Source of the DNA: Allobogoriella deserti
GTDB lineage: Bacteria > Actinomycetota > Actinomycetes > Actinomycetales > Actinomycetaceae
Assembly: GCF_042680605.1 (NCBI RefSeq)
Contig: NZ_JBHUEE010000005.1
Span: 62,001-126,000, forward strand
Direction: 5' to 3'
DNA: 64,000 bases
The notes beneath the pieces were generated by a model, which was given only the letters and a program-made list of their open reading frames with translations, was not told where the DNA came from and made no database searches. The position numbers were made by a program, and so were the translations under genes. The first letter of the stretch is position 1; every line of letters starts with the position of its first letter. Below are positions 8,451 through 17,633 of this stretch, piece by piece.

Positions 8451-9719
8451 ATGATGGCCTCGACGATGAGGCGGACCGCGCTCGCAGCTGCCGCTGCGCT
8501 CACTCTCGGTGGTGGCCTCGCCACCCCGGCCGCCGCCGCGAACGACGTCCTCGAACCGGGGGCGGAGCTGTATGTGAACCCGCACTCCACGACTCTCGAG
8601 GCGGCCCAGGACCTCGAGGGCGACGCCCGCGCCGACGCCGAGTACCTCGGCAGTTTCTCCACGGCGCACTGGCTGACCGGCGAGTCGCCGCGGAGGGCCC
8701 GGCAGGAGGCCAAGCGCGTGGTCGTGCAGGCCCACGCCGAGGGATCGGTCCCCGTGCTCGTCGCGTACAACCTGCCGTTCCGCGACTGTGCTCAGTACTC
8801 GGCGGGTGGCGCCACGTCGGTCGAGGAGTACACCGCGTGGATCGACGAGGTGGCCAAGGGGATCGGCAACAAGGACGCCGTCGTCATCCTGGAGCCGGAC
8901 GGGCTGGGGATCATCCCGCACTACACGGCCTACGACGGCACGCAGGAGTGGTGCCGGCCCGAGGAGGCCGATCCCGCCACGGCCGCCGCGGAACGCTTCG
9001 AGATGCTGGGCCATGCGGTCGACGCGCTCGCCGGCCTGCCGAACACCGCCGTGTACCTCGACGGCACCCACTCCGGCTGGCTCGCGGTCGGGGACGTGAC
9101 CGATCGACTGTTGCGTGCCGGCGTGGAACGGGCCGACGGGTTCTTCCTCAACGCCTCCAACTACCAGTATTCGGCGAACCTCGAGGCGTACGGCAGGTGG
9201 ATCTCCTCGTGCGTGGCCCTCGTGACGCAGTCGGGCGCCGAGCCGTCGGAGTGCGGCGACCAGTTCTGGAACGGCGGTCCGGCCAGCGACTACGAGGGCG
9301 TCGAGATGACCGCGCAGCAGGAGTGGACGTCGGCGCCGTGGGGGAGCGTCCCGCACGAGCGGAACACCGTCGCGGTGGACTCGCGGTACGCCGAGCAGCT
9401 CGGCGACCTCGAGCCGGAGACCCACTTCGTCATCGACTCGAGCCGCAACGGCGTCGGTCCGTGGGACGTCCCCGAGGACTACGAGGACTGGTGCAACCCG
9501 CTCGACCGCGGCCTGGGCGTGCGGCCCACCACGCAGACCGGGAGCGACCTGCTCGACGCCTATCTCTGGATCAAGGTGCCCGGCGAGTCCGACGGTGAGT
9601 GCTACCGCGGCACGGAGGGGCCCCTCGACCCGGCGCGCGGCATCGTCGATCCACCTGCCGGCGCATGGTTCCCCGAGATGGCCGACGAGCTCATCGACAA
9701 CGCCGTCCCAGCTCCGTAG
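8451..9719 (+). CDS. Secreted glycoside hydrolase family 6 (cellulase)
   Basis: This is an inverting beta-1,4-glucanase or cellobiohydrolase acting outside the cell. The 422-residue precursor has a signal peptide (MRRTALAAAAAL ... TPAAAA), with cleavage near Ala30. Both GH6 signatures are intact: VAYNLPFRDC at 104-113 and VVILEPDGLG near 145-153, with Asp150 the expected general acid. There is no carbohydrate-binding module or linker, so it is a bare catalytic domain, and soluble or amorphous substrates seem likelier than crystalline cellulose. AGGGAG at 8441-8446 fits a start at 8451 or 8454. It is controlled by the CebR-type operator upstream. Confidence 0.92.
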   Translation: MMASTMRRTALAAAAALTLGGGLATPAAAANDVLEPGAELYVNPHSTTLEAAQDLEGDARADAEYLGSFSTAHWLTGESPRRARQEAKRVVVQAHAEGSVPVLVAYNLPFRDCAQYSAGGATSVEEYTAWIDEVAKGIGNKDAVVILEPDGLGIIPHYTAYDGTQEWCRPEEADPATAAAERFEMLGHAVDALAGLPNTAVYLDGTHSGWLAVGDVTDRLLRAGVERADGFFLNASNYQYSANLEAYGRWISSCVALVTQSGAEPSECGDQFWNGGPASDYEGVEMTAQQEWTSAPWGSVPHERNTVAVDSRYAEQLGDLEPETHFVIDSSRNGVGPWDVPEDYEDWCNPLDRGLGVRPTTQTGSDLLDAYLWIKVPGESDGECYRGTEGPLDPARGIVDPPAGAWFPEMADELIDNAVPAP

Positions 9720-9747
9720 AGCCGCCACCGAGTACTACGGTCGGGGT

Positions 9748-10404
9748 ATGCGCATCGTCATCGCCGGAGGTCACGGCAAGATCGCCCGTCTGCTCACCCG
9801 CCAGCTCGCCGCTCGCGGCGACATGGTTCTCGGGATCATCCGGAACCCGGACCACGTCGAGGACCTGCAGGAGGACGGCGCGCATCCCGTCGTCCTCGAC
9901 CTGGAGAGCGCCGGGGTCGACGACGTCGCGACCGTGGTCAACGGTGCCGACGCCGTCGTCTTCGCCGCCGGCGCCGGCCCGGGCAGCGGCGCCGCGCGCA
10001 AGGACACCGTCGACCGCGGTGCCGCCGTGCTGCTGGCCGACGCCGCCGAGGCCGCCGGGGTGCGGCGGTACCTCATGGTCTCGTCCATGGGGGCCGCCCA
10101 GGGCGGGGCCGGCATCGAGGACGAGGTCTTCGCCGCCTACCAGGACGCCAAGAAGGCGGCCGACGAGGACCTCATGTCCCGTGACCTGGACTGGACGATC
10201 ATCCGGCCGGGCGTGCTCACCGACGACCCGGGCACCGGACGCGTGCGGATGGCCCCCGAGGTCTCCCGCGCAGAGATCCCTCGCGAGGACGTCGCGGGCG
10301 TGCTGTGCGCGGCGTTGGACGACCCGGCCAGTGCGGGTGTGGTGACCGAGGTCGTCTCCGGCGACCAGCCGGTGGCCGAGGCGCTGGCGGCGCAGCGGAG
10401 CTGA
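9748..10404 (+). CDS. NAD(P)H-binding atypical short-chain dehydrogenase
   Basis: This is a 218-residue Rossmann protein of the atypical SDR (SDR_a5/NmrA-like) group. The dinucleotide loop is GGHGKIARLL near residues 6-15, with FAAGAGPGS later. The usual YxxxK is replaced by a region around YQDAKKAADEDL, which retains a Tyr and Lys. Such proteins act as small reductases or redox sensors; the substrate is unknown. It follows the cellulase gene by 28 bp but has no functional link to it that I can see, and it converges on lacI. The ATG at 9748 begins MRIVIAGG, which matches the family start. Confidence 0.8.
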   Translation: MRIVIAGGHGKIARLLTRQLAARGDMVLGIIRNPDHVEDLQEDGAHPVVLDLESAGVDDVATVVNGADAVVFAAGAGPGSGAARKDTVDRGAAVLLADAAEAAGVRRYLMVSSMGAAQGGAGIEDEVFAAYQDAKKAADEDLMSRDLDWTIIRPGVLTDDPGTGRVRMAPEVSRAEIPREDVAGVLCAALDDPASAGVVTEVVSGDQPVAEALAAQRS

Positions 10405-10437
10405 TCTGCGGTTCTCACCCGCGCCGCCCGACGGCGT

Positions 10438-11430
10438 CTACCGGGCCGGTCCGGACTCGCGCGGCGCCCCAAGCCGCACCGGCTGGGTGGGCTGGACGAT
10501 CTGGCGCGCCGGACCCGCCTCGCCGCGGATGCGCTGGACCAGCATGCGCGCCGCCGACAGGCCCATCTCCCGTGGGCGCAGCTGCAACAGCGAGACGTTG
10601 TCCACCGGTGAGGTGACGAACGGCAGGTCGCCGATGATCCCGAGTCCGAGGTCGACCTGGTCCGTGGCCGAGAGCACCCGCAAGGCACCGACCCCGACGA
10701 GATTGTTCGTCGCAAGCACCGCGTCCGGCGGGGTGGCGAGCTCCAGCAACCGGGTCATCGCATCCTCACCACCGTCGACGCGGAAGTTCACGTGCACCAG
10801 GAGGTCCTCCGGCGCGGGCAGGCCCGCCTCGGCGAGCTCCTCGCGCCATCCCTGGGCACGCGCGACCGCCGTCGGCGTGCTCTCGGGGCCGGTCACGCAG
10901 GCGATCCGGCGGAATCCGCGTTCGGCGAGGGCGCGGGTGGCGCGCCGGCCCAGCTCGAGGTTGTCGAAGGTGACCTGGTCGACGTCGTCCGGCACCGCCC
11001 GGTCCACCACGACCACGGCGCGTTCGCGTTCGGTGAGGTGCCTCAGGAGCGCCGACGGGCCCGCGGGAGCGACGATCACGCCGGCCATGTTCTCGTCGTC
11101 GGCGATGCGCAGGTAGCGCTCCTGCTTGTCCGGATCCTCGTCGGTGTTGCACAGCACCACCGACAGGCCGGCCTCCTGGGCGATGTCCTCGACGCCACGC
11201 GCGAGCGAGGTGAAGAACGGGTTCTCGATGTCTGGCAACACCAGGGCGATGACCTCGGAGTGCTGGCGCCGCAGGGAGCGTGCGGTGCGGTTGGGGGTGT
11301 AGCCCAGTTCGTCGATCGCCTTGCGGACGGCCTTCTCCAGGTCCGCGCGGACGGCCTTGCCGTTCAGCACCCGCGACACGGTCGCGGTCGAGACTCCAGC
11401 CAGCGCGGCAACGTCCACGATCCTTGCCAT
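10438..11430 (-). CDS. LacI-family transcriptional repressor
   Basis: This is a sugar-responsive repressor of 330 residues. The N-terminal helix-turn-helix is MARIVDVAALAGVSTATV, with recognition residues T-A..R in the SxATVSRV pattern. LacI/GalR members with that pattern bind GNAANCGNTTNC-type operators. The rest is a periplasmic-binding-protein-like sugar sensor (VIALVLPDIENPFF onward). AGGGGG precedes the ATG. The gene is divergent from the GH172 operon, whose promoter carries GAAATCGATTAC, and a perfect version lies before GH116 at 27452. I infer that it represses both operons. The GH6 box is of a different sequence class. Confidence 0.9.
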   Translation of the reverse strand: MARIVDVAALAGVSTATVSRVLNGKAVRADLEKAVRKAIDELGYTPNRTARSLRRQHSEVIALVLPDIENPFFTSLARGVEDIAQEAGLSVVLCNTDEDPDKQERYLRIADDENMAGVIVAPAGPSALLRHLTERERAVVVVDRAVPDDVDQVTFDNLELGRRATRALAERGFRRIACVTGPESTPTAVARAQGWREELAEAGLPAPEDLLVHVNFRVDGGEDAMTRLLELATPPDAVLATNNLVGVGALRVLSATDQVDLGLGIIGDLPFVTSPVDNVSLLQLRPREMGLSAARMLVQRIRGEAGPARQIVQPTQPVRLGAPRESGPAR

Positions 11431-11623
11431 CTCGCCCCCTTCGCAGCGTGGCCTCACCCTAGGCCACCGGCGGCGCCCGAAGTCCCAGGCGGCGCCCGCG
11501 TCGTCCCCTCGCGCGGCGGTGGCGCCCACCCCGATTCGCGCGTGGGCCGGTGCCCGTGGGGGTGTCCCGCACAGGCGCCGACGGGCCCTATGATCGCGCA
11601 CCGGCGGACACGAGCCGCGAAAG

Positions 11624-11652
11624 TTGACACCCCAGGGCCGGGCCCGTACGGT
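11624..11652 (+). promoter_or_regulatory. Promoter of the GH172/ABC operon
   Basis: TTGACA (11624-11629) is followed after exactly 17 bp by TACGGT (11647-11652), a near-ideal housekeeping sigma promoter. The predicted start, near 11659, falls inside the operator, an arrangement expected for tight repression. Confidence 0.8.
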
Positions 11653-11654
11653 CG

Positions 11655-11666
11655 GAAATCGATTAC
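11655..11666. promoter_or_regulatory. LacI-type operator of the GH172 operon
   Basis: GAAATCGATTAC fits GNAANCGNTTNC and differs from the perfect palindrome at 27452-27463 by one base. It begins 2 bp after the -10 element and covers the predicted transcription start. The adjacent divergent LacI gene is the obvious regulator. Confidence 0.75.
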
Positions 11667-11747
11667 ACGATATCTGTGCCTCGCGCCGGGCGTCACCAGG
11701 ACGGATGCCCCTCCCACCCGGCCCGACCCTCGTTACGAAGGACACCC

Positions 11748-12833
11748 ATGCTGCGACCTGACATCGCCACGCTGCGCACCGTGGCCACCCGTTCCATCAG
11801 CCCGGAGAACTTCTCCGGCGAGAAGGCGGGCGGCGGCCGTGCCACCGACGGCACCGGCGCCGGCCCGGCGCGCGATCTCGGCCAGGGCTGGAAGGTCTCG
11901 CCGAGCGTCGAGATCGGCCCCGGGGAGACGTTCGACGTCGCCCGGATCGACGGACCGGGACGGATCACCCACATCTGGCTGACCACCCACACCGACCACT
12001 GGCGTTCCCTGCTGCTCCGGGCGTACTGGGACGGCGCCGCCGAGCCGGCCGTCGAGGTGCCGGTCGGTGACTTCTTCGGCCAGGGGTGGGGCTCCTTCGC
12101 CCAGCTGAGCTCCGAGACGATCGCGGTCAACCCCCACGGCGGCTTCAACAGCTACTGGCCGATGCCGTTCCGCGACCGCGCCCACCTGACCATCGAGAAC
12201 CTGGGAACCGAGACGGCCGTCGTCTACTACCAGGTCAGCTACGAGGTCGGTGAGGACGCGCCCGGCGCGGACGCCGGGTACCTGCACGCGCAGTGGCGCC
12301 GCTCCAACCCGCTGCCGGGTCGCACCACCCACCCGATCCTGACCGGGGTCGAGGGCCGCGGTCAGTACGTCGGCACCTACATCGCCTGGGGCGTGAACAG
12401 CTCCGGATGGTGGGGCGAGGGCGAGATCAAGTTCTACCTCGACGGCGACGCACCGGAGGGGGCCACCGACGGACACTTCCCGACCATCTGCGGCACCGGC
12501 ACCGAGGACTACTTCGGGGGCGCGTGGAACTTCGACGTCCCGGGTGAGGGCTACACGGCCTTCACGACGCCGTACCTCGGGCTGCACCAGATCCTCCGCC
12601 CGGACGGCCTGTACCGCTCCCAGCAGCGTTTCGGCATGTACCGCTGGCACGTGCCGGACCCCATCCACTTCAGCAGCGACGTCACCGTGGACATCCAGGC
12701 GCTCGGCTGGCGCTCCGGCAAGCGCTACCTGCCGCTGCACGACGACATTGCCTCGACGGCGCTGTTCTACCTCGACCGCCCGACGGCGCGGCGTCCGCAG
12801 ACCCCGGACGCCGACGCCCTCGAGGTCCTCTGA
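11748..12833 (+). CDS. GH172 (DUF2961) glycoside hydrolase
   Basis: This 361-residue protein has the DUF2961 fold, now glycoside hydrolase family 172. Characterised members act on alpha-linked furanosides: difructose dianhydride I/alpha-D-fructofuranosides and D-arabinofuranan. Family hallmarks visible are WWGEGEIKFYLDGD (about 220-233) and the strictly conserved GTGTEDYF (about 248-255); Glu residues in these two segments are the expected catalytic pair. It has no signal peptide, so it acts in the cytoplasm on imported sugar, probably as an oligomer like known GH172 enzymes. It is the first gene of an operon with its own ABC importer. Confidence 0.88.
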   Translation: MLRPDIATLRTVATRSISPENFSGEKAGGGRATDGTGAGPARDLGQGWKVSPSVEIGPGETFDVARIDGPGRITHIWLTTHTDHWRSLLLRAYWDGAAEPAVEVPVGDFFGQGWGSFAQLSSETIAVNPHGGFNSYWPMPFRDRAHLTIENLGTETAVVYYQVSYEVGEDAPGADAGYLHAQWRRSNPLPGRTTHPILTGVEGRGQYVGTYIAWGVNSSGWWGEGEIKFYLDGDAPEGATDGHFPTICGTGTEDYFGGAWNFDVPGEGYTAFTTPYLGLHQILRPDGLYRSQQRFGMYRWHVPDPIHFSSDVTVDIQALGWRSGKRYLPLHDDIASTALFYLDRPTARRPQTPDADALEVL

Positions 12834-12850
12834 CCGACCGGAGCCATTCG

Positions 12851-14200
12851 ATGACGAATCACCTCAGCCGGCGCGGCGCCCTGCGCCTGGGCGTCGCCGC
12901 GGCGGGCGGGCTCGGCGGAGCGTGGGCGCTGGGCGGATGCTCGTCCAGCAGCGCCGCCGACCGTGCGCCGATGCAGTTCTGGAACAACTACTCGCCCCAG
13001 AGCCAGGGCGACCCGAACATCGTCGCCCAGAGCGACTGGTTCCTCGACGCCACGGCCCGGTGGGCCGACGCGGGGGAGCGGCCGGTCCAGATGGTCTACA
13101 TCCCCGGCTACACCGACCCGACGAACACCCGCATCACGACGGCGTTCGCCTCCGGTGACGGCCCGGACCTGTTCCTCATCTCCCCGGGCGACTTCCTGCG
13201 GTACTACAACGGCGGCGTCCTGACCGACCTCACGCCGTACATGGACCAGGCCGCGATCGATGACTACTACCCGGAGGCGCTGGCGACCCGCACGGTCGAC
13301 GGCAAGGTCTACGGCCTGCCGATGGAGCAGGAGCCGCTCGCCGTCTTCTACGACATCCCGTCCTTCGAGGAGGCCGGCCTGTCCGAGGGTGACTTGCCGC
13401 AGACGTGGGACGAGATGCTCGAGATCGGCCGCCGCCTCACCGGCGGACAGCGTGCCGGGCTCGTCTTCGACACCACGCCGAGCTACTACCAGAACTTCAC
13501 GTTCTACCCGTGGGTCTGGCAGGGCGGCGGGGACGTGATCGACCCCGAGTCCCAGGAGGCGATCTTCGACTCCGAGGCCGCGGTCCAGGCCCTCGCGATG
13601 TACGGGGAGGCCGTCCGGTCCGGGGCCTCGCCGCGCACGCTGCCGGCCGGTGGGGACATGGTCGGCGCCTTCACCAACGGCTACGCGGCGATGTGGCACA
13701 CCGGCATCTGGCAGGTGGAAGCCATGCGGCAGAACGCCCCCGACCACCCCTACGGAGTCTTCCCGATGCCGACCCCACCGGGCGGCGAGCCGACGACGGT
13801 CCTCGGCGGATGGGCGTTCGTCGTCAACAGCCAGGGCGTCGACCCGGACGCGGCCGCCCGATTCACCGTCGAGCTCATGGGCAGCATGAGTCAGGAGTCG
13901 ATCGACGCCGCCGTGCAGTGGAACGGGGTCGCGAAGGGCAACATGCCGGCCCGCCGGTCGGTGACCGAGGCGATCGGCAACACCGGTTCGTTCGAGGACC
14001 CGATCCTCCAGCAGTTCCGCGACGAGATCACGCCCACCGGACGGGGCGAGCCGCGCTACCCGCCGGTGGTCTACAAGGCGGTCTCCAACGCCATCCAGAA
14101 GACCATGCTCGCCGGCGCCGACGCGCAGCAGCAGGCCGAGATCGCCCAGAGCGCGATCGAGAGCTACCTCGAGACCTACGAAGGAGGTTCGCTCATATGA
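12851..14200 (+). CDS. Sugar ABC substrate-binding lipoprotein (GH172 operon)
   Basis: This is an extracellular solute receptor of 449 residues. The N terminus carries a twin-Arg motif (LSRRGALRL) and a lipobox LGGC, so Cys30 should be lipidated, possibly after Tat export. The mature chain begins APMQFWNNYSP and contains the usual family 1 solute-binding segments. It lies 17 bp after the GH172 gene and overlaps the first permease by 4 bp. Operon logic says it binds the oligosaccharide that GH172 cleaves. Confidence 0.9.
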   Translation: MTNHLSRRGALRLGVAAAGGLGGAWALGGCSSSSAADRAPMQFWNNYSPQSQGDPNIVAQSDWFLDATARWADAGERPVQMVYIPGYTDPTNTRITTAFASGDGPDLFLISPGDFLRYYNGGVLTDLTPYMDQAAIDDYYPEALATRTVDGKVYGLPMEQEPLAVFYDIPSFEEAGLSEGDLPQTWDEMLEIGRRLTGGQRAGLVFDTTPSYYQNFTFYPWVWQGGGDVIDPESQEAIFDSEAAVQALAMYGEAVRSGASPRTLPAGGDMVGAFTNGYAAMWHTGIWQVEAMRQNAPDHPYGVFPMPTPPGGEPTTVLGGWAFVVNSQGVDPDAAARFTVELMGSMSQESIDAAVQWNGVAKGNMPARRSVTEAIGNTGSFEDPILQQFRDEITPTGRGEPRYPPVVYKAVSNAIQKTMLAGADAQQQAEIAQSAIESYLETYEGGSLI

Positions 14201-15156
14201 GTGCCGTCTCGGTCTCGCGTACGGCGGGCCAGTCATCGGGCGCCCGCCGGGACCAGCGCCCGGCGAACGGTAAGGCCGCGCAGGCCAGGCGGGAGCGGCG
14301 CGCCGCGTTCTGGTTCCTGCTTCCCGACACGCTCGGCCTGTTCGTCTTCGTCGCCGTCCCGATGATCCTCGCCATCGTTCTCGGCTTCTTCCGGATCGAC
14401 GGGTTCGGGACCTTCGAGTTCATCGGCTTCGACAATTACGTCCGCCTGGTCGGTGACCCGCAGTTCTGGTCCAGCGTCCGGATCACGCTGCTGTACCTGG
14501 TCGGCGTCGTGCCCGCGATCTTCATCCTCGGTCTCGGCCTGGCCCTGCTGGTCCAGCAGCGACTGCCGTTCGTCGGGCTCATCCGGAGCATGCTCTTCGT
14601 CCCGTACGTCATCAGCCTCGTGGTCGTGGCGATGGTCTGGCAGTTCATGCTCGGCGAGCGCACCGGCGTGCTCAGCCGCCTGGCGGCCCTGCTCGGGATG
14701 GAGAACGTCTCCTTCCTCGGTGAGCCCAACCTCGCGCTGGCAGCCGTCGTCGTGGTGACGGTGTGGTTCCAGATGGGCTACTACATGGTCATCTTCCTCG
14801 CCGGCCTGCAGGACATCCCGGGCGAGTACTACGAGGCGGCCCGGATCGACGGTGCGGGCGCCTGGCAGCGGTTCTGGCACATCACCTTCCCGTTGCTGCG
14901 GCCGACCAGCTTCTTCGTCGTCATCACCGCGACGGTCGCCGTCATCACGGGTGGACTGGATCTCATCTTCGTCCTCACCGGCGGCGGGCCCGCGGGCGCG
15001 ACGACGCTGCTCATCTTCTACGTGTACGAGCAGGCGTTCCTGTTCGGTGAGCTCGGCTACGCGGCAGCCGTCGGCTCGGTGCTGGTCCTGGTGATGCTCA
15101 TCTGGTCCGGTCTGATGTTCGCCGTCACCCGGGGAGGTCGGTTCGACAATGAGTGA
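14197..15156 (+). CDS. Sugar ABC permease 1 (GH172 operon)
   Basis: This is a 319-residue MalF-type permease with a basic, disordered N-terminal 40 residues, six membrane spans and an EAA loop (EAARIDGAGAWQRF). The strong AAGGAGG at 14180-14186 and the ATGA overlap with the receptor gene fix the start at 14197. It overlaps the next permease by 8 bp. No ATPase is encoded in the operon. Confidence 0.9.
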   Translation: MSAVSVSRTAGQSSGARRDQRPANGKAAQARRERRAAFWFLLPDTLGLFVFVAVPMILAIVLGFFRIDGFGTFEFIGFDNYVRLVGDPQFWSSVRITLLYLVGVVPAIFILGLGLALLVQQRLPFVGLIRSMLFVPYVISLVVVAMVWQFMLGERTGVLSRLAALLGMENVSFLGEPNLALAAVVVVTVWFQMGYYMVIFLAGLQDIPGEYYEAARIDGAGAWQRFWHITFPLLRPTSFFVVITATVAVITGGLDLIFVLTGGGPAGATTLLIFYVYEQAFLFGELGYAAAVGSVLVLVMLIWSGLMFAVTRGGRFDNE

Positions 15157-16036
15157 GACGACGACGAACGCGACCGCACGGGCCGGGTCGCCGGACGCAC
15201 GGAGCTACCGCGCCAAGGGCGACAGCCTCTGGACCCGGCGCCGCGTCACCCTGGCCGTGATCGGCCTCGTCCTCGGCCTGCTGACGATCTTCCCGATCGT
15301 GTGGATGGTCTCGGGCTCGTTCAAGGCGGCGGCCGAGGTCAACAGCACCGACCTCATCCCCGCGGCACCGACGCTGGAGAACTTCCGGTACGTCTTCACC
15401 GAGGTGCCGTTCCTGCGGTACATGTTCAACAGCTTCTTCGTCTCCGCGACGATCACCGTGGTGGCGCTGTGGTTCCACTCGATGGCCGCCTACGCCCTGG
15501 CGCGGCTGAAGTTCCGGGGCCGGGAGACCCTCTTCCTGCTGATCTTCTCCACCCTGCTGGTCAGCCTGCCGGTCATCCTCATCCCGACCTTCGTCGTCGT
15601 GCGCACGCTCGGCATGGTGGACAGCTACGCGGGTCTGATCGTCCCGGCGATCTTCAACGCCTTCGGGATCTTCCTGCTGCGCCAGTTCTACGTCTCCCTG
15701 CCGGCCGAGCTGGAGGAGGCCGCGCTGGTCGACGGCGCGAGCTACTGGCGGATCTACCGCAGCGTGATCCTGCCCCTGTCCCGGCCGATCATGGCGGCGC
15801 TCGCGGTGTTCTTCTTCCTCGCGAACTGGAACTCCTTCGTCTGGCCGCTGACGATTACCTCGGACCCCGACCTGCGCGTGGTCCAGCTCGGAATCGCGAC
15901 GTTCCAGCAGCAGTACGCCGCCGACTGGAACTACGTCCTCGCGGCCTCGACCGTCGCGGCGCTGCCGACCCTGCTGATCTTCTTCTTCTTCCAGAAGCAG
16001 ATCGTCGAGTCCATCAAGACGGCCGGGTTCAAGTAG
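15149..16036 (+). CDS. Sugar ABC permease 2 (GH172 operon)
   Basis: This is a 295-residue MalG-type permease and the last gene of the operon. It has six spans, the EAA loop EEAALVDGASYWRIY and a typical C terminus ending in a Lys-rich tail. GGGGAGG precedes the ATG, which lies inside the previous gene (8-bp overlap). A 13-bp perfect hairpin follows the stop. Confidence 0.9.
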   Translation: MSETTTNATARAGSPDARSYRAKGDSLWTRRRVTLAVIGLVLGLLTIFPIVWMVSGSFKAAAEVNSTDLIPAAPTLENFRYVFTEVPFLRYMFNSFFVSATITVVALWFHSMAAYALARLKFRGRETLFLLIFSTLLVSLPVILIPTFVVVRTLGMVDSYAGLIVPAIFNAFGIFLLRQFYVSLPAELEEAALVDGASYWRIYRSVILPLSRPIMAALAVFFFLANWNSFVWPLTITSDPDLRVVQLGIATFQQQYAADWNYVLAASTVAALPTLLIFFFFQKQIVESIKTAGFK

Positions 16037-16043
16037 GACGCAC

Positions 16044-16072
16044 GCGCGGCCGGCGGTCTCCGCCGGCCGCGC
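16044..16072 (+). terminator. Hairpin after the GH172 operon
   Basis: GCGCGGCCGGCGG pairs perfectly with CCGCCGGCCGCGC (13 bp) across a 3-nt loop, starting 8 bp after the last permease stop. It has no T-run. It is a probable rho-independent-like terminator for the operon. Confidence 0.7.
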
Positions 16073-16205
16073 GCCGGCTCTGTGGGCGCGCCGGCAGCTC
16101 GGGTGTGTGTGTCGGCGGTTCGGGTGGGTGCGTCGGCTGGCGTGGGGTGGCGGTTTCGTCCGGTCTAGCCTGACGGAGGCTCCACGCGAGCGGTGCCGGG
16201 CCGCG

Positions 16206-16748
16206 TCAGGGCTGGGCGAGGACCCAGCGTGTCCGGCCCGCGGACTCTTGGCTCCTGGTGTGCGTCACCGAGCCGCGTGTGACCTCGAGGCCCGCCCCGC
16301 GCGCGGCCTTCTCGACGGGCGGCCGCAACAGTTCCACCCACTGCGGGCCGCCCTGGGGGAAGCCACGCTCGTCGCGTGCGGACTCGATCCGCAGTCGTGA
16401 GCCGCCCTGATGGGGAACCAGGGCGAGGACGGCATCCTGGTCGTTGCTGAAGAAGGCCTGGATCATCCAGCGCCGATCACCCAGCTCGGCGACCTCATTG
16501 GGCTTGGCCGCGAACGCCTCGGCGACCACGGGTTCGACCCGCTCCGGCGGTGCCGCGAAGTCCAGCGTCGCTCCGAGGTGGTCGAGGATTCCGGCCATCT
16601 TCTTGCTGAGCGTCCTCTGGACCACTCCCTCACCGATGGCGTTCCCCGCTTCGGCGGCCTTCGCCTTCGCCTTCCTGCGGGCGTTCGCCAACTGACGGAG
16701 CAGGGCGAGGATGACCACCAGGATGACGACGCCGATCACGATCTCCAT
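16206..16748 (-). CDS. Membrane-anchored protein of unknown function
   Basis: This is a 180-residue protein I do not recognise. Residues 2-17 form one strongly hydrophobic segment (EIVIGVVILVVILALL), followed by a basic stretch (RRKAKAKA), which gives an N-out, C-in single-span topology. The remaining 140 residues form a soluble cytoplasmic domain with a rather conserved-looking WMIQAFFSNDQDAVL segment. The start is the ATG complementary to 16746-16748; the open frame further upstream only shadows pepE. It lies 97 bp downstream of the peptidase on the same strand. Confidence 0.6.
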   Translation of the reverse strand: MEIVIGVVILVVILALLRQLANARRKAKAKAAEAGNAIGEGVVQRTLSKKMAGILDHLGATLDFAAPPERVEPVVAEAFAAKPNEVAELGDRRWMIQAFFSNDQDAVLALVPHQGGSRLRIESARDERGFPQGGPQWVELLRPPVEKAARGAGLEVTRGSVTHTRSQESAGRTRWVLAQP

Positions 16749-16845
16749 GGTTGTGCTTTCTACACCACCCGGTCGCACGGACCCGCGCGGCGCGCGGCCT
16801 TGATCGGCACGGGCGCGGCCTCGGTCCGAGCACCGGCCCGCGGTC

Positions 16846-17577
16846 CTACCGAAGCAGGTGCGGCTCGATCCGCTCCTCGACGACCGAGCCGTCGCCACGC
16901 CGCTCGACGACGTAGGCGCTCTTCCCGGGCCGTTCGGTGACGGTCTCGGCGAGCTCTGTGCCCTGGTAGACGAGGCCCACGCCGTCGTCGGTGCAATACG
17001 CCCGGCCGAGCTCGCCCGTCGCCACCAGCCGGTGGACCGCCGGACGACGGCGCTCCTCGCTGTCGTAATGCACCCCGTTGCCGTAGGGCACCAGACCCAA
17101 GCCGTTGTGGACAGCCTGCAGCTCGGGTCCGAAGGAGTCCGTCGTGCCGGACGTGTGCCAGCAGATCGATCCGGCGCTGACCCCGGCGAGGACGACGCCG
17201 GCCTCCCACACACGCCGGAAGATCTCGTCGAGCCCATGGACGCGCCAGACCGCGAGCAGGTTGGCCACCGACCCGCCGTCGACCCAGACCACGTCCTGCT
17301 CGCGCAGGTAGCCCTCCACGTCGTCGACGTTCGGCATGGTGAACAGACGCAGCGGGTTGAGGTCGAACCCCGCCGTGCGAGCCGCCTCATGCCGCTCGGC
17401 GATCGCGAACTGCTGGTCGCCGTTGGCCGTGCCGACGTAGCCGAGCCTCGGTCGACGACCGTGCACACCGGCCAGGTCGACGGCGTGACGGACCAGCGGA
17501 CCGAAGGCGGTGCGGCTGCGCCGGCCCGGCACATACCCACCCGAGGTGGCGACAATGGTCGGGGAGTCGGCAGGCAC
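16846..17577 (-). CDS. Peptidase E (family S51, alpha-aspartyl dipeptidase-like)
   Basis: This is a cytoplasmic serine peptidase of the PepE/cyanophycinase superfamily, 243 residues. The nucleophile motif is GVSAGSICW with Ser134, preceded by the conserved WVDGGSVANLLAVW (oxyanion and substrate side) and followed by GNGVHYD, which carries a candidate catalytic His. Family members cleave Asp-Xaa dipeptides. The start is a GTG (complement of 17575-17577) with GAGG just upstream. The open frame continues beyond it but without family similarity. The length matches PepE proteins (about 230 residues). Confidence 0.82.
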   Translation of the reverse strand: MPADSPTIVATSGGYVPGRRSRTAFGPLVRHAVDLAGVHGRRPRLGYVGTANGDQQFAIAERHEAARTAGFDLNPLRLFTMPNVDDVEGYLREQDVVWVDGGSVANLLAVWRVHGLDEIFRRVWEAGVVLAGVSAGSICWHTSGTTDSFGPELQAVHNGLGLVPYGNGVHYDSEERRRPAVHRLVATGELGRAYCTDDGVGLVYQGTELAETVTERPGKSAYVVERRGDGSVVEERIEPHLLR

Positions 17578-17633
17578 GGCCTCACTGTGCCAGATCACAC
17601 ACGCTCCGGCGCCGATCCGCGGCCTGCAGAGGT

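Larger units (their letters stand above)
11431..11747. promoter_or_regulatory. Divergent control region between lacI and the GH172 operon
   Basis: This 317-bp gap holds the GH172 promoter and operator (listed separately) and, on the other strand, a possible lacI -10 TAGGGT (complement of 11456-11461) with a weak GACTTC -35. No small gene is convincing. GAAGGA at 11737-11742 is the ribosome site of the GH172 gene. Confidence 0.5.

Noticed and set aside
8392..11430. Assigning the local LacI gene as CebR
   Set aside because: The gene is divergent from the GH172 operon with a GNAANCGNTTNC operator, and its recognition helix fits that class better than the GGGAGCGCTCCC class. The link to the GH6 box is unproven.
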